Below, in pieces: positions 1 to 11,228 of a stretch of DNA of 64,000 nucleotides (positions within the stretch are counted from its first letter, which is position 1; every line of letters starts with the position of its first letter). The position numbers and the translations under genes are program-made. The stretch is from the NCBI RefSeq assembly GCF_048569485.1, contig NC_134361.1, positions 171,075,883 through 171,139,882 of the forward strand. Direction: 5' to 3'. The notes under the pieces were generated by a model, which was not told the DNA's origin, made no database searches, and saw nothing but the letters and a program-made list of their open reading frames with translations. This stretch comes from Anomaloglossus baeobatrachus (Eukaryota > Chordata > Amphibia > Anura > Aromobatidae).

Positions 1-3000
1 ACGTAAAGAAGGGGAGAGTGCCCGTGAGGGTGCTGAACTGCGTGGAGGAAGAAGTCAGGCTTCCCTGGTACGCTACCCTTGCCAAGCTGCTCACTCTGGA
101 TCCCCACACCATCCACGAGGCCGTTCCCCCAACCTCACCACCTACTGCCAGCACTCACCCATCCCAAGGGGAGTTAGACGAGTGGTGCCAACAGCTACAC
201 GTAGGCACTGACGATACCCCTACACATCACAAGGAAGGGGTATACCAGGTGGTATGGGAGTATGAGCGAGATTTTAGCAAACATCCCCTAGACTTTGGGC
301 AGATCAAAGGGGTCCAACACCATATCCCCACCGGTGAGCACCCCCCTATCAAAGAGAGGTACAGGCCTATTCCCCCTGCACACTACCAATGTGCCAAGGA
401 CATGTTGAGGAACATGAAGGAGGCAGGGGTTATTAGGGACAGCTGTAGTCCCTGGGCTGCCCCGTTGGTACTGGTTAAAAAGAAGGATGGCACCATGCGG
501 ATGTGTGTGGATTACCGAAAAATTAACCAGATAACGCATAGGGACGCCTACCCTCTGCCCCGCATTGAGGAATCCCTGGCTGCGCTGAGAACCGCTAACT
601 ACTTTTCCACCCTTGATCTCACCAGTGGGTACTGGCAGGTGGCTGTGGCGCCAGAAGACCGAGAGAAGACTGCATTTGCCACCCCTATGGGACTCTGCGA
701 GTTTAATAGCATGCCGTTCGGGCTGTGCAATGCCCCTGGAACCTTCCAACGGCTGATGGAATGCTGTCTGGGGCATCTAAATTTCGAGACCGTCTTGCTG
801 TACCTGGATGATCTGATTGTGTACTCCCAGACGTATGAGGCCCACCTGGAGCACCTAGCCGAGGTGTTCGCGTCCCTTGCTAAATATAGGATGAAGTTAA
901 AGCCCTCAAAGTGTCATCTGCTGAAACCCAGAGTGCAGTACCTAGGGCATGTGGTTGGTGCAGAAGGTGTCGCCCCTGACCCCGAGAAAATCACCGCCAT
1001 CCAGGACTGCCCGAGGCCGACTACGGTGAGGGAGGTGAGGCAGTTCTTGGGCCTGGTGGGGTATTACCGCCGCTTCATCAAGGGGTACACGAAGATGGCT
1101 GCCCCCATGCAACATCTCCTCGTGGGACAGACCAAAGGTGGTAGACCCCTAGGAGCCCCACTGGTGTGGGAAGAAAGGCATGAGGAATCCTTCTGCCAGC
1201 TGAGAGCGGCCCTGACCGGGGAAGAAATCCTAGCGTACCCGGATTACAGCCAACCCTTCATCCTCTACACCGATGCCAGCAATGTAGGCTTGGGGGCAGT
1301 CCTATCCCAGGTCCAAGACGGAAAGGAAAAAGTGATTGCTTATGCTAGCCGAAAGCTCTGACCGACTGAGAGGAACCCTGAGAACTACAGCCCTTTCAAG
1401 ATCGAGCTCCTGGCACTGGTGTGGGCTATCACCGAGCGGTTCCGCCATTACCTGGCAGCAGCTAAGTTCACCGCTTTCACGGATAATAACCCGCTGACCC
1501 ACCTGGACACAGCCAAGCTGGGCGCGTTGGAACAGCGGTGGGTGGCCAGGCTAGCCAACTACGATTTCACCATCAAGTACAGGGCCGGCCGTACCAACGT
1601 TAATGCCGATGCACTCTCTCGGATGCCCCACCGGTCGGAAGAAGGGCCCGAGGATGACGACCTCGAAGAGATTGAGTTGCCCGCATTTCATCGGCCGCCA
1701 ACTGAGAAGGTGCATGTCCATCAACAACGGGTAAACCTGGACCCGCTGCCCAGCCAGGAGTGGCAAGAAGCTCAGGACCAGGCACCCGCTGTCCGCCTAG
1801 TCAAGATCCTGGTGGAACAAGGCGCTGCTGGGATAGACCCTGCCACCCCAGCCGAAGCCCAACGCATGTGGCGAGAACGGACCCGGCTGTATATACACCA
1901 GGGGAAGTTGTACCGTGAGCTGATTAACCCAAAGACCCATGAGAAGGTTCGCCAGTTGGTGATTCCCCAAGCTAATGTGCCCACCGTCCTGCAAGCATAC
2001 CATGATGGTGCTGGACACTTCGGAATGAAGAAACTAGAGATGCTGTTGAGGGAGCAGTTCTATTGGAGTGGAATTCGGGAATCTGTCGAGGCCAGGTGCC
2101 GAGAATGTGGCCCTTGCACGCTGGGAAGGAAGGACGAGGCCAGCCAGAAGGCGCCCCTACACCCGATTGTTACACATCAACCGCTGGAGCTGGTTGCCCT
2201 GGACCATGTAAAGCTCACCCCCAGCCGAAGTGGGTACACCTACGCTCTAACCATTGTGGACCACTATTCGAGGTTCATGGTGGTTGTCCCAGTCAAGGAC
2301 TTAACCAGCCGTACCGCCGCTAGAGCGTTCCAGGCTTATTTCTGCCGACCACATAGATACCCTGAGAAGGTGCTTTCTGACCAAGGCCCGGCCTTTGAAG
2401 CGGAGGTATTCCAAGAATTTTGTCAGTTGTACGGCTGCAAGAAAATGCCTTACCATGCCCAAACCAACGGCATGTGTGAAAAGATGAACCACCTGGTCCT
2501 GGGCCTCCTTAAGACGTTGCCGCTAGAAGAGCGGAACCTGTGGCCGGAAAAGCTAAATAACCTGGTTGATATGTACAACAATATCCCTTCCAGCTCAACG
2601 AAATGCACCCCAGCATACCTGATGAGGGCTCGCCCCGGCCGGCTACCGGTGGATCTGGACATGGGGTTGGAAGCCCCGGAAGCACTCACTTCGACAGCTG
2701 AATGGGAAACTCAGCGGAGGGTGCAGTACCGACAAATCCAGGAGTACGTTGAAAAGAACTTGAGTCGGAGTCGGGAACAGCAGGAGCATCGCTTCAATCA
2801 GAAGGCGTCTGCTGGTCCTTTCCAGCCTGGAGATGTAGTGCTGAAGCGAAAAAGGAGGACCCACAAGCTGGATGATCAGTGGGAGCAAACCCCATATGTC
2901 ATACAGCCCACAGTATGGGAGGATGGGAAGGCTTACCAGATCAGTCGTGACCAGGGGGGAACTCTGGCAACAGTTTCCCGGGACCATCTAAAGAGGTGCC

Positions 3001-3374
3001 CACCAGGATTGAGGGTGGCAGCTAAAGCTCCGGTTCCCAGACCGGCGGAGACGGCAAAAGAGGTAATCCACACCATGATGGGTGATTTTCCAGCAGACTG
3101 GCCTACACAGAACGGCGCGGTGATTCTTCCAGTGATACTGTTCCCACAACCCGTGGATGAGGAAGTGATGGAAGTAGTCAACCATGAGCCAGCGCCCAGG
3201 AATGAACCTGTACCCATGTCCCCTACGCCTCCGCCTGCCCCACACGATAGCAGGGAGGATGAACTGATGGTTCCCTCTGCCACACTGCCTGTCACCACTG
3301 ACACCGGGCCCCGGAGGTCCACTCGTCCCAACCTAGGTAGACCCCCACTTAGGTACAGGGAAACTACTCTTTAG
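1..3374 (+). pseudogene. Pol remnant of element A: RT, RNase H, integrase
   Basis: Translated pieces show the standard Ty3 order. RT motifs are FSTLDLTSGYWQ (about 604-640), MPFGLCNAPGTFQ (about 712-750) and YLDD (801-812). The connection region follows with FLGLVGYYRRFIKGY (about 1048). RNase H starts with LYTDASN (about 1264). Integrase has an HHCC-like zinc region (about 2000-2120) and a core with LDHVKL, VDHYSRFMVVVPV and SDQGPAFEAE (about 2200-2410). A C-terminal GDVVLKRKRR segment and a tail ending RSTRPNLGRPPLRYRE complete it. In life this polyprotein copies RNA to DNA and integrates it. The copy is a fossil. Confidence 0.9.
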
Positions 3375-4012
3375 GGGGGAAATTTGTGTGTGTTGGAAGT
3401 ACTGTTTGAAAGTGTTAACCGATGATAAGAAGAATGATTACCGAGATGTTACCTGATTTGCAACCTGATTAGAACCGGTCGTTGCCGGCAGCTGTTGTCC
3501 CCGTGGGGACTGTTTACAAATTATGCGTAGGAACTACTACGGACAAGCCCGAGAACTGGCAGGGCAACCACGAACTTGTGGTATGTAAATAAAAAGGTTT
3601 TTATGGCTTTACCGTAACTGCCTCTGGAGAGGCTGATTTGGAGGATGGGCCTGGAGGGAAGTGATGGCCCAGGCCCGCCACTACCGCAACCGGTGGCAAT
3701 CCTCTTGGGGTTTCAGGGGTTCCCCATGGTCGTGGGTCCCCTGAAAAGGACAGAACCCGCTCGGGTAACTTGTGCTGGACTGGGGTCAAGGGGTGCTGCC
3801 CATTTGCTTAGGGGCAGCATCAGGGCCAGGTTGCTTGGGTGGGAGAGAGCGGAAGTCGAAACCGTTTAGTAACGTTTAAGAATATACCTCCCGATGTGGG
3901 AAGAAGTTAATACATTTGTAACCTGTTTTACCGTTTATCTTTCCAGTTTGTGAAAATAAAACCGGTGATGGACGGGCAGCCCGCGGACGGTCTGCATTTT
4001 ACTAAGGGGGAA

Positions 4013-5171
4013 TGTGGCGCCCTGGACAAGCCAGGTCATCACAGAACAACACCAACACACCCCACACTCCCGGTCAGGCACACCTAAGTCAGACAAAAAC
4101 CCTTGTTGCCTTCCTCCAGGGGCTGATGTCCACACCAGGGGGTGGGCCAGGCGGTTGGCCCCGCCCACCGAGGAGTTCACAGTCCTAGAGGCGGGAAAAG
4201 GAAGCAGTTGTGAGGAGTAAGTAGCAGTTGAGCAGACAGAAAGTGGTCCGGGTGTGTGGCCCGGACGGAACAGCAAGGTTGGCAGACGGTGGTGACCGTC
4301 TTCGGAGAGGCCTATTGGAGCTAGCCGTAAGGACCGTGGACGGGCGGTGGCCCGGCGGTACCGGACCGGTACGCAAAGAGAAGCCAGCACCATCCGGCAG
4401 GGGTTTACGGACCCCAGCAAGGCTAGGAGTCGCCGTGAATTTGCCAAATCCGTTAGCGAAGGGAACCTCCTGGGTTTCCCAGCAGCCAAGTCCCGACAGA
4501 AGGCAACAGTCCAACCGAGAGAGGGAAACACAGTCACCGCCAAGGCTAAAGTTCCCAGGGCCAGAGCCTGCGGGCAAATGGGGCTCCTTCAGCACCCATC
4601 CAAGCTGGGGAGAGGATTACCGGTGGGAACCCATCGGAACCGTACACACTACACAGGTGCAGGGAAAGGCAGTCACCATCAACCTGCCGGGAGGAGAAAC
4701 ACCGCAGCCGTCTGTGGGACCCGTCCATCCAGCCGTTTGTTTTACCGGAGACTCTGTGTACATCATTGGCTGAGTGAGTACCACCGTGCCGTGCGGCACA
4801 GCTCTGCCCCCGCGACCCTGCACCTTGCCAGGCCCCGTAACCCGCCTGCCATCCATCCCTACCCCCTCACCGGGCCCCGGGACAACCAATACCCCTACCC
4901 ATGGAGGGGAGGACTAACATCCAAGCTGCTCCCTGTCATCGCTCCCGGGATCCCCGTCTAGAGCAGCGGTGGTGTCACCAATCTCACCACAACCGTGGGT
5001 GGCGTCACGGACAATATCTAATCCCCACCCTTTTCACTCACGGGCGAGGAACGCCACTCGAGTCCCCGGGATTCGGCCCACCGCTCGAGCCACCACCGAG
5101 CAGCAGCCGCAGCAGCAGCGGCCGGACCCGAGCAGTGGGAGAGCGCAGCGTCCCCTCCTCCGCCCGCGACA
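4013..5171 (+). repeat. 3' LTR of element A
   Basis: The LTR starts TGTGGCGCCC right after a polypurine tract and ends CCCGCGACA, about 1.16 kb. It shares its start, the internal GGTGGCGTCACG block (about 4999) and its end with both LTRs of element B and with those of D. The sequence after it belongs to a different, older LTR, which shows a nested insertion. Confidence 0.9.
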
Positions 5172-6118
5172 GGAGCGCCCACCTAGGGGTCCTGAGTTGT
5201 TGTGGGAGGGAACAAAACAGTTGAGTGTGGACAGTGGAAGTGAGAGGAGTGAAGTGGTAGTCGGGGGTTGTAGCTCCCGGACTACCGGACTACCTGAGCT
5301 GACTAGGTGGCAGACGGCAGAGCAGGGCCACAGGCGACGAAGATCCGGTTGCGGGAGACCTTAAGTGGACTGGGGCAGGGTTGTAGCCCGCTGGTGCCGA
5401 CAGCAGGAATCTGGTTCGGAGGCCATGCGCAGACGGGGTACTTGAACCCTAGGGCGAGGAAGGTTGCAAACCCCTCTAAAATTAGCCAGCCGGGGACAAG
5501 GTTCCAGACTTTGTCCCATTGACTGCCCAGATAGAACGAAACGGAAGCCCAACGAGGGGGATAGGGCATCCGCCAGAGCCCATAGAGATCCCACGGGTCA
5601 GCTTTCGCGGGCCACAGCTCCCACAGTACATAACACAGGGAGCGGACTTCTTCCGTTTTAGGCGGAATAAGTCACCACACAAGAAACTACAAGTGCAGGA
5701 GGAAGTGCCCCTACCCTGTCAGCCCGTGTGCGGAACCGAGCACACCCCTACAGAGGCTACCGGCATCCGGCCTTGGTTTACAATACGGACTTTGTGTGCT
5801 TTATTACCACAGTAGGTACATCGGTACCATCTGGTCCCTTCCTAAAGACTGCTCCCTGCAACCCCTCACCATCCTCTGGGCCCCTACCCATGGAGGGGAT
5901 TCAACCTTGCTGCCCTGCTCCATCAGCCCCGGGCACCCCCATACCAAAGTGGCGGCGGTGTAAACAACCATCACCGCAACCCACGGGTGGCGTCACTAAC
6001 AAACTCTTCCCTGTAAATAACCCCTTTTATATAGTTGTGAGGACGGACGGCTGCACGAGCCCAGGTCCGGCTGCCACTCGAGCCACAGCAATGATCACGG
6101 ATCCGAGCGTTCTGAGCA
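5172..6118 (+). repeat. Older gypsy LTR fragment E (target of element A)
   Basis: From 5172 the sequence matches the LTR F class (14231 onward: a CACCTAGGGG block, later a CGGGGTACnTGnACCCTAG block, then ACCCACGGGTGGCGTCAC near 5980). It is therefore a plus-strand LTR of a related lineage, interrupted by A on its left and abutting minus-strand element C pol on its right at about 6119. Nothing coding is seen in it. Confidence 0.75.
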
Positions 6119-6948
6119 GCTTCTTCTTTACCAGGACCAACGGAGCTGCCCAGGGACTACAACTATCACGGATGACCCCTGCCTCCTTCATGTTCCTCAA
6201 CATATCTTTGGCGCACTGGTAATGTGCAGGTGAGATTGACCTGTACCTCTCCTTGATAGGTGGGTGTGTGCCAGTGGGAATATGATGCTGAACCCCCTTA
6301 ATCCTCCCAAAATCTAATGGGTGTTTGCTAAATACCTGCTCATACTCTTGCACTACCCTGTACACCCCTTCCTTGTGGTGTATGGGTGTGGATTCAGTGC
6401 CTACGTGTAACTCCTGGCACCACCCTTCTAGCTGTCTGGACGGGGTATCACTGCCTGGCTGGGGTGCGGTCATAGTAGAGGTTGCTGAGTGGATGGCAGC
6501 TGCATCTAGAGTGAATAACTTAGCAATGGTGGCATAGCGGGGTAGCCTGACCTCTTCCTCTCCTCAGTTCATGACTCTCACGGGCACCCGTCCTTTCTTG
6601 ACATCAATCACCCCTCTGGCTGCCATCACTGTGGGCCAATGCTCGGAAGGCAGAGATTCCACTACTGCCGGGTAATCCTGTCCACGGGGTCCCACTGCCA
6701 CTCTACACCAGATCATCATCTCGCTCCGCGGAGGCACCACCAGAGACGCCACATCCATCACTCGCACACCACCAATCTCTCCACCTGACATGTTCACTTG
6801 CTGCCGCTGCAGTAGGGCCCGGATTTCACGTTGGAAAGCCCTCTGTGCCCCCCTCCTGCTGTGATGGACAGTTGTTGCAATAGGTGCAGCACTTCTTCCA
6901 TGCAGTTCTCGATCACGTTGGTCCCTAGGACCATTTTTGGGGTATGGT
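6119..6948 (-). pseudogene. Element C pol fragment (protease to early RT)
   Basis: Minus-strand translation gives the region between protease and RT, with VMDVASLVVPPRSEMMIWC and PSEHWPTVMAARGV like element B. The RT N-terminus follows, with FSKHPLDFGRIKGVQHHIPTG, YQCAKDMLRNMKEAGVIRD and SPWAAPLVLVKK, and stops at the junction with LTR E near 6119. It is a fossil fragment of the same family as B but clearly diverged. Confidence 0.85.
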
Positions 6949-8164
6949 TGTCGCGGGCGGAGGAGGGGACGTCGCGCTCTCCCCACTGCTCGGGTCCGGC
7001 TGCCGCGGCTGCTGCGGCCTGCTGCTGCTCGGTGGCTCGAGCGATGGGCCGGATCCCGGGGACTCTAGCGGCGCTCCTCGCCCGTGAGTGAAAAGGGGGT
7101 TTTGGGTGTGGGGATTGGTTATTGTCCGTGACGCCACCCACGGTTGTGGTGATTTGTTGACACCACCGCTGCTCTGTATGGAGATCCCGGGAGTGATGGT
7201 ATGGAGCAGCCAGTTGTTGTGTTGCCCCTCCGTGGGTAGGGGTTGGTGATCCCGAGGCCCAGTGATGAGGTGGAAGATGCAGGGCTTGGTGGGCACAGGG
7301 ACGCGGGGGCAGCGCTGTGCCTTGCGGCACTGTGGTACTCACTCAGCCTGAGACGATGACACATTTCTCGGTAAAACACACGGCTGGAAAGACGGTTCCC
7401 ACGGACGGCTGCACTTGCTTTCCCCAGTAGGTGACGGTCCCTTTTCCTGCACCTAAGATGATGATGGTTGCGATGGGTTCCCACCGGTAACCCGCTCCCC
7501 GGCTTGGATATGGGCCGGAGGAGCCCTACTTTGCCCGCAGGCGCTGGCCCTGAGAAACTGGTGCCCTGGCGGTGGCGGTGTCTCTCTGTAACGGTTGGAC
7601 TGTTGCCTTCAATCGGGACTTGGTTGTTGGGAGACAGTCGTCCCTTTCACTGACGGATTTGGCAAATTATGGCGACTCCTAGCCTTGCCGGGATCCGAAA
7701 GGCCCCTGCCCTGGTGCTGACTGTTCTTCGTATACTGCTCCAGACCGCCGGGTCACCACCCGTCCGCGGTCCTTCCAGCAACCTCCGAGCAGTCCCCCTG
7801 CAGACTATCACTGCCGTCTGCTGACCTTGCTGTCCCAGTCCGGGGTACACACCCGGACCAGCTTCAGGCTTTTCTTAACTGTCACTTTTTACTCCTCTCT
7901 CAAGCTCCTCTACCACTTCCTTCTACTTCACTCCTCTAAACTCATCTCTCGAGCTCTTCCCTGAGCTCACTGCCTGCTTTTCCCGCCTCCAGAGCTGTGA
8001 ACTCCTCGGTGGGTGGAGCCAACCACCTGGCCCACCCCCTGGTGTGGACACCAGCTCCTGGAGGAAGGCAACAAGGATTTCTGGTTAGCTTTGATGTTCC
8101 TAACTGGGGTGTAGGGTGTGGTGGTGTTATGACCTGTGATCCCTGGCTTGCCCAGGGCGTCACA
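6949..8164 (-). repeat. 3' LTR of element D
   Basis: 1216 bp. On the minus strand it starts TGTGACGCCCTGGGCAAGCC straight after TAAGGGGGAA and ends CCGCGACA. It aligns with the B LTRs along its whole length. Confidence 0.9.
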
Positions 8165-8816
8165 TTCCCCCTTAGCAAAATGCAGACCGTCCGCGGGCTG
8201 CCCGTCCAACACCGGTTTTATTTTCTGAAAATGTATAAAAAGGTAAACGGTAACATATTTACATTTTATAACTTCATCCCAAATCGGGAGGTACATTTCT
8301 TAAACGTTGCAAAACGGTTCACGGTTACGGTTTCCGCTCTCTCCCACCCAAGCAACCTGGCCCTGATGCTGCCCCTACAACCCAGGCAGCACCCCTTGAC
8401 CCAAGTCCAGCACAAGTTACCCGAGCGGGATCTGTCCTTCCCCTCAAGAGGGTAGCCACCGGTCCTTGTGGTGGCTGGGCCCCAGCCGGCTCTACTGCGG
8501 GCCCTCCCTCCAACGTGTCTCTCCGGAGGCGGCAATATGGAAACGGTAACAGTAAACAACTTATTTACATTCCACTAGCGTCTGTGGTTGCCCTGCAAGT
8601 TCACGGGCTTGTCCATGGAAAGTCCTCCGTGCAACTTTTTAAACGGTCCCCACGGGGACAACGGTGCCGGCAACGGCCGGTTCCGTTGTATCACGGTAGG
8701 ACAATCAGGTGACTATCACGGTAATCATTACTTTCATCATTTTTAAAACTTTTCAAACAAAACTCACACAGACTTGTGGTCCCAACGGGGACTGCTGCAG
8801 CGGGCATCCGCTGCCC
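8165..8816 (-). other. 3' non-coding region and polypurine tract of element D
   Basis: Starting just after the ORF stop, the minus strand matches the 3' non-coding region of elements B (21391-21987) and A (3375-4012). Shared blocks include AACCGGCCGTTGCCGGCACC, CCGTGGGGACCGTTTAAAAAG and CCGCCTCCGGAGAG. It ends in the polypurine tract TAAGGGGGAA (8174-8165). Conservation of this stretch between coding and non-autonomous elements suggests it holds RNA or priming signals (inference). Confidence 0.8.
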
Positions 8817-9914
8817 TTACTCCGGGTAGTCGGCTTCATCTGAGGGAGGGGGTGCAGAACCCACTCGGCTCTCCTGGCTGCCCCTCAGTTTCGTGTCCAG
8901 GGCAAACCATCCCCTCTCCCCACAGTGCCGGGTGTACTGCACGATGTCGCCCGGCATCAAATTACGGCCGGGATGCTCCTCAGGCAGGTGGGCATTCACA
9001 TCCCGCCGGGCTATAAACACTTCGGCCTCCAGGCCCGGTTCATATATAAACCCATAGCCCCGGCGGACATCAAACCGCCTCACCTGCCCTTCGTACAGCG
9101 GGCCCCGGACACGGAATGTGGCCTGGCGGAGATTCTCCTTCTCTCTAATCGCTTGGGCCACCAGCTCGGCCTTCTTCCTCTCTCTTTCACCGATCTCCAG
9201 GCCCAGCAGTACCGGCTCCCTATCCCAATATGGCGCTGCTGCGAGCTCCGGCGCACGGGTCGGGCCCCGCGGGACATTCTGGACGCTGCCCACTGTCAGG
9301 TATCTGGGCGGCGGGTCCCGCGGTGTCTTGGCCTTGGGCGCTGCCTTACAGCAACAACCCAGCGCTACCTCAGCCGAGGTGTGGGGGATGGGCACAGGGG
9401 CTTTCCGCTGCTGGGCCTTCGGCTCGGAACGGGCCATCAGCTCCGGCTCGGTGGACTTCTCGGGGGATGCCTCCGGTATGGACTTCGGGGCCTTCCATGG
9501 CAGCACCTCCGACTTGCTACGGGCTCCGGCTACAGGTCGGCCCGCCGGGGCGGGCATGCTGGGTATCGCTACCGGTTGCTGTGGCAGCGGACCTAGTGGC
9601 GGGGTCACGGCTTCCGGGACGGGTGGCGAGGGAGGCAGCGGGGGGAGAGGGCTTGGACCGGGTCCCGCAGCCGCGATGACCGGCCCTTCAAGGGCATCGG
9701 GGCGTGGGTCACTCACCAGCTCCTCCATCATGGCCTCCATGCCATACACCCGTGCAACCGCAGCTGCGTCCTCCACCTCCGCGGTCCACTGTTCCATCAG
9801 CCTGCAGATCTGGCTCCGGTAGCGCCGGCAGATCCCTGCCGTTCGGGCCCTCAGCCATGCCGCTGTCCCGGGCACCAGCTCGGTCGCCTCCGCATAACTC
9901 GGCGGGGCAGACAT
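8817..9914 (-). CDS. Cold-shock-domain protein encoded by LTR element D (365 aa)
   Basis: The open frame starts at the ATG at 9914 (MSAPPSYAEA), the same MSAP-type start that follows the leader in element B, and ends with TAA at 8819-8817. Residues 1-70 look helical and include a PPSY motif. Residues about 75-245 are rich in proline, alanine and lysine. Residues about 247-275 form a charged helix-like stretch. Residues about 276-343 match a cold-shock domain, with FDVRRGYGFI (RNP1-like, 281-290), EVFIARRDV and a GDIVQYTRHCGERGWFAL end. The nearest known domains are vertebrate Y-box proteins (FNVRNGYGFI). Such domains bind single-stranded RNA or DNA. A role as an RNA-packaging or chaperone protein for the element is inference. 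No homology to gag or pol is seen. The frame stays open upstream into the LTR, but that part is shared leader and LTR. Confidence 0.82.
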   Translation of the reverse strand: MSAPPSYAEATELVPGTAAWLRARTAGICRRYRSQICRLMEQWTAEVEDAAAVARVYGMEAMMEELVSDPRPDALEGPVIAAAGPGPSPLPPLPPSPPVPEAVTPPLGPLPQQPVAIPSMPAPAGRPVAGARSKSEVLPWKAPKSIPEASPEKSTEPELMARSEPKAQQRKAPVPIPHTSAEVALGCCCKAAPKAKTPRDPPPRYLTVGSVQNVPRGPTRAPELAAAPYWDREPVLLGLEIGERERKKAELVAQAIREKENLRQATFRVRGPLYEGQVRRFDVRRGYGFIYEPGLEAEVFIARRDVNAHLPEEHPGRNLMPGDIVQYTRHCGERGWFALDTKLRGSQESRVGSAPPPSDEADYPE

Positions 9915-10202
9915 TCCCGGCGAAGGTCGGGGGGGTCGTGGGGCCTCAGTGTTTCTATTTGCCCCGCCACACTCACATGCAGCCAGCCGCCATCGCGTCC
10001 CCCTTAGCTTCTTTCTGGCCCCTCCTCTATCGGGGCGGGGTTTTGGCCTTCGCGCCTCTGCTACTCGAGAAGACGCTCGAGTGGGGACTTTTCGCGCCAA
10101 AGATGGCGGCTTCTGAAATTTTTCGGCCGGATACCTCCGGCGGTAACAAGGCGCACCTCTACCAGACGGCAGAGCGGTAAGATCCTGTTCGTGACGCCAA
10201 GT
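9915..10202 (-). other. Leader and primer-binding site of element D
   Basis: The minus strand from 10199 reads TGGCGTCACGAACAGGAT, identical to the primer-binding site of element B, then about 190 bp nearly identical to the B leader (blocks AGAGGTGCGCCTTGT, GCCGCCATCTTTGGCGCGAA, CTCGAGCGTCTTCTCGAGTA). After that D diverges shortly before its own ORF. The shared leader marks D as a derivative of the B lineage. Confidence 0.85.
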
Positions 10203-11228
10203 TGTCGCGGGCGGAGGAGGGGACGCCGCGCTCTCCCCACTGCTCGGGTCCGGCTGCCGCGGCTGCTGCAGCCTGCTGCTGCTCGGTGGCTCGAGCGATG
10301 GGCCGGATCCCGGGGACTCTAGCGGCGCTCCTCGCCTGTGAGTGAAAAGGGGGTTTTGGGTGTGGGGATTGGTTATTGTCCGTGACGCCACCCACGGATG
10401 TGGTGATTTGTTGACACCAGACACCATCGCTGTTCTGTATGGGGATCCCGGGAGTGATGGTATGGAGCAGCCAGTTGTTGTGTTGCCCCTCCGTGGGTAG
10501 GGGTTGGTGATCCCGGGGCCCAGTGATGAGGTGGGAGATGCAGGGCTTGGTTGGCGCAGGGACGCGGGGGCAGCGCTGTGCCTTGCGGCACTGTGGTACT
10601 CACTCAGCCTGAGACGATGACACAGTTCTCGGTAAAACACACGGCTGGAAAGACGGTTTCCACGGACGGCTGCACTTGCTTTCCCCAGTAGGTGACGGTG
10701 ACGGTCCCCTTCACTGACGGATTTGGCAAATTATGGCGACTCCTAGCCTTGCCGGGATCCGAAAGGCCCCTGCCCTGGTGCTGACTGTTCTTCGTATACT
10801 GCTCCAGACCGCCGGGTCACCACCCGTCCGCGGTCCTTCCAGCAACCTCCGAGCAGTCCCCCTGCAGACTATCACCGCCGTCTGCTGACCTTGCTGTCTC
10901 AGTCCGGGGTACACACCCGGACCAGCTTCAGGCTTTTCTTAACTGTCACTTTTTACTCCTCTCTCAAGCTCCTCTACCACTTCCTTCTACTTCACTCCTC
11001 TAAACTCATCTCTCGAGCTCTTCCCTGAGCTCACTGCCTGGTTTTCCCGCCTCCAGAGCTGTGAACTCATCGGTGGGCGGAGCCAACTGCCTGGCCCACC
11101 CCCTGGTGTGGACACCAGCTCCTGGAGGAAGGCAACAAGGATTTCTGGTTAGCTTTGATGTTCCTAACTGGGGTGTAGGGTGTGGTGGTGTTATGACCTG
11201 TGACCCCTGGCTTGCCCAGGGCGTCACA
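10203..11228 (-). repeat. 5' LTR of element D
   Basis: 1026 bp, bounded by TG...CA, matching the 3' LTR (6949-8164) at about 98% in aligned parts. The right flank TGGT repeats the left flank of the element. Confidence 0.88.

Larger units (their letters stand above)
1..5171 (+). mobile_element. Ty3/gypsy LTR retrotransposon A (3' portion)
   Basis: The window opens inside pol of a Ty3/gypsy (Metaviridae-type) element. Visible parts in order are reverse transcriptase, RNase H, integrase with a long proline-rich tail, about 630 bp of non-coding 3' sequence, a polypurine tract (AAGGGGGAA, 4004-4012) and a 3' LTR (4013-5171). The 5' LTR, gag and protease lie outside. Protein and nucleotide sequence are very close to element B at 14897-23150, so A belongs to the same young lineage. 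It is broken, with about one or two breaks in the visible coding part. It is inserted in an older LTR whose remainder continues from 5172. Confidence 0.93.
6949..11228 (-). mobile_element. Non-autonomous LTR element D carrying a cold-shock-domain ORF
   Basis: This is an LTR element on the minus strand, bounded by TG...CA ends and a perfect 4-bp target duplication TGGT (6945-6948 and 11229-11232) in element C. Parts in minus order are 5' LTR (11228-10203), primer-binding site (10199-10182), a leader of about 270 bp nearly identical to that of B, one ORF (9914-8817), a 3' non-coding region like that of B, a polypurine tract (8174-8165) and 3' LTR (8164-6949). No gag, protease, RT or integrase is present. 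The two LTRs differ at roughly 2% of positions by eye, so it is young. As a non-autonomous element it looks whole. Confidence 0.9.

Noticed and set aside
8925-9822. Long plus-strand open frames opposite the cold-shock ORF (223 and 234 codons)
   Set aside because: They are GC-rich shadows of the minus-strand gene and show no domain.
9915-10640. Upstream extension of the cold-shock ORF to 607 codons
   Set aside because: The extra part lies in the leader, primer-binding site and LTR that are shared with element B, so the ATG at 9914 is the sensible start.
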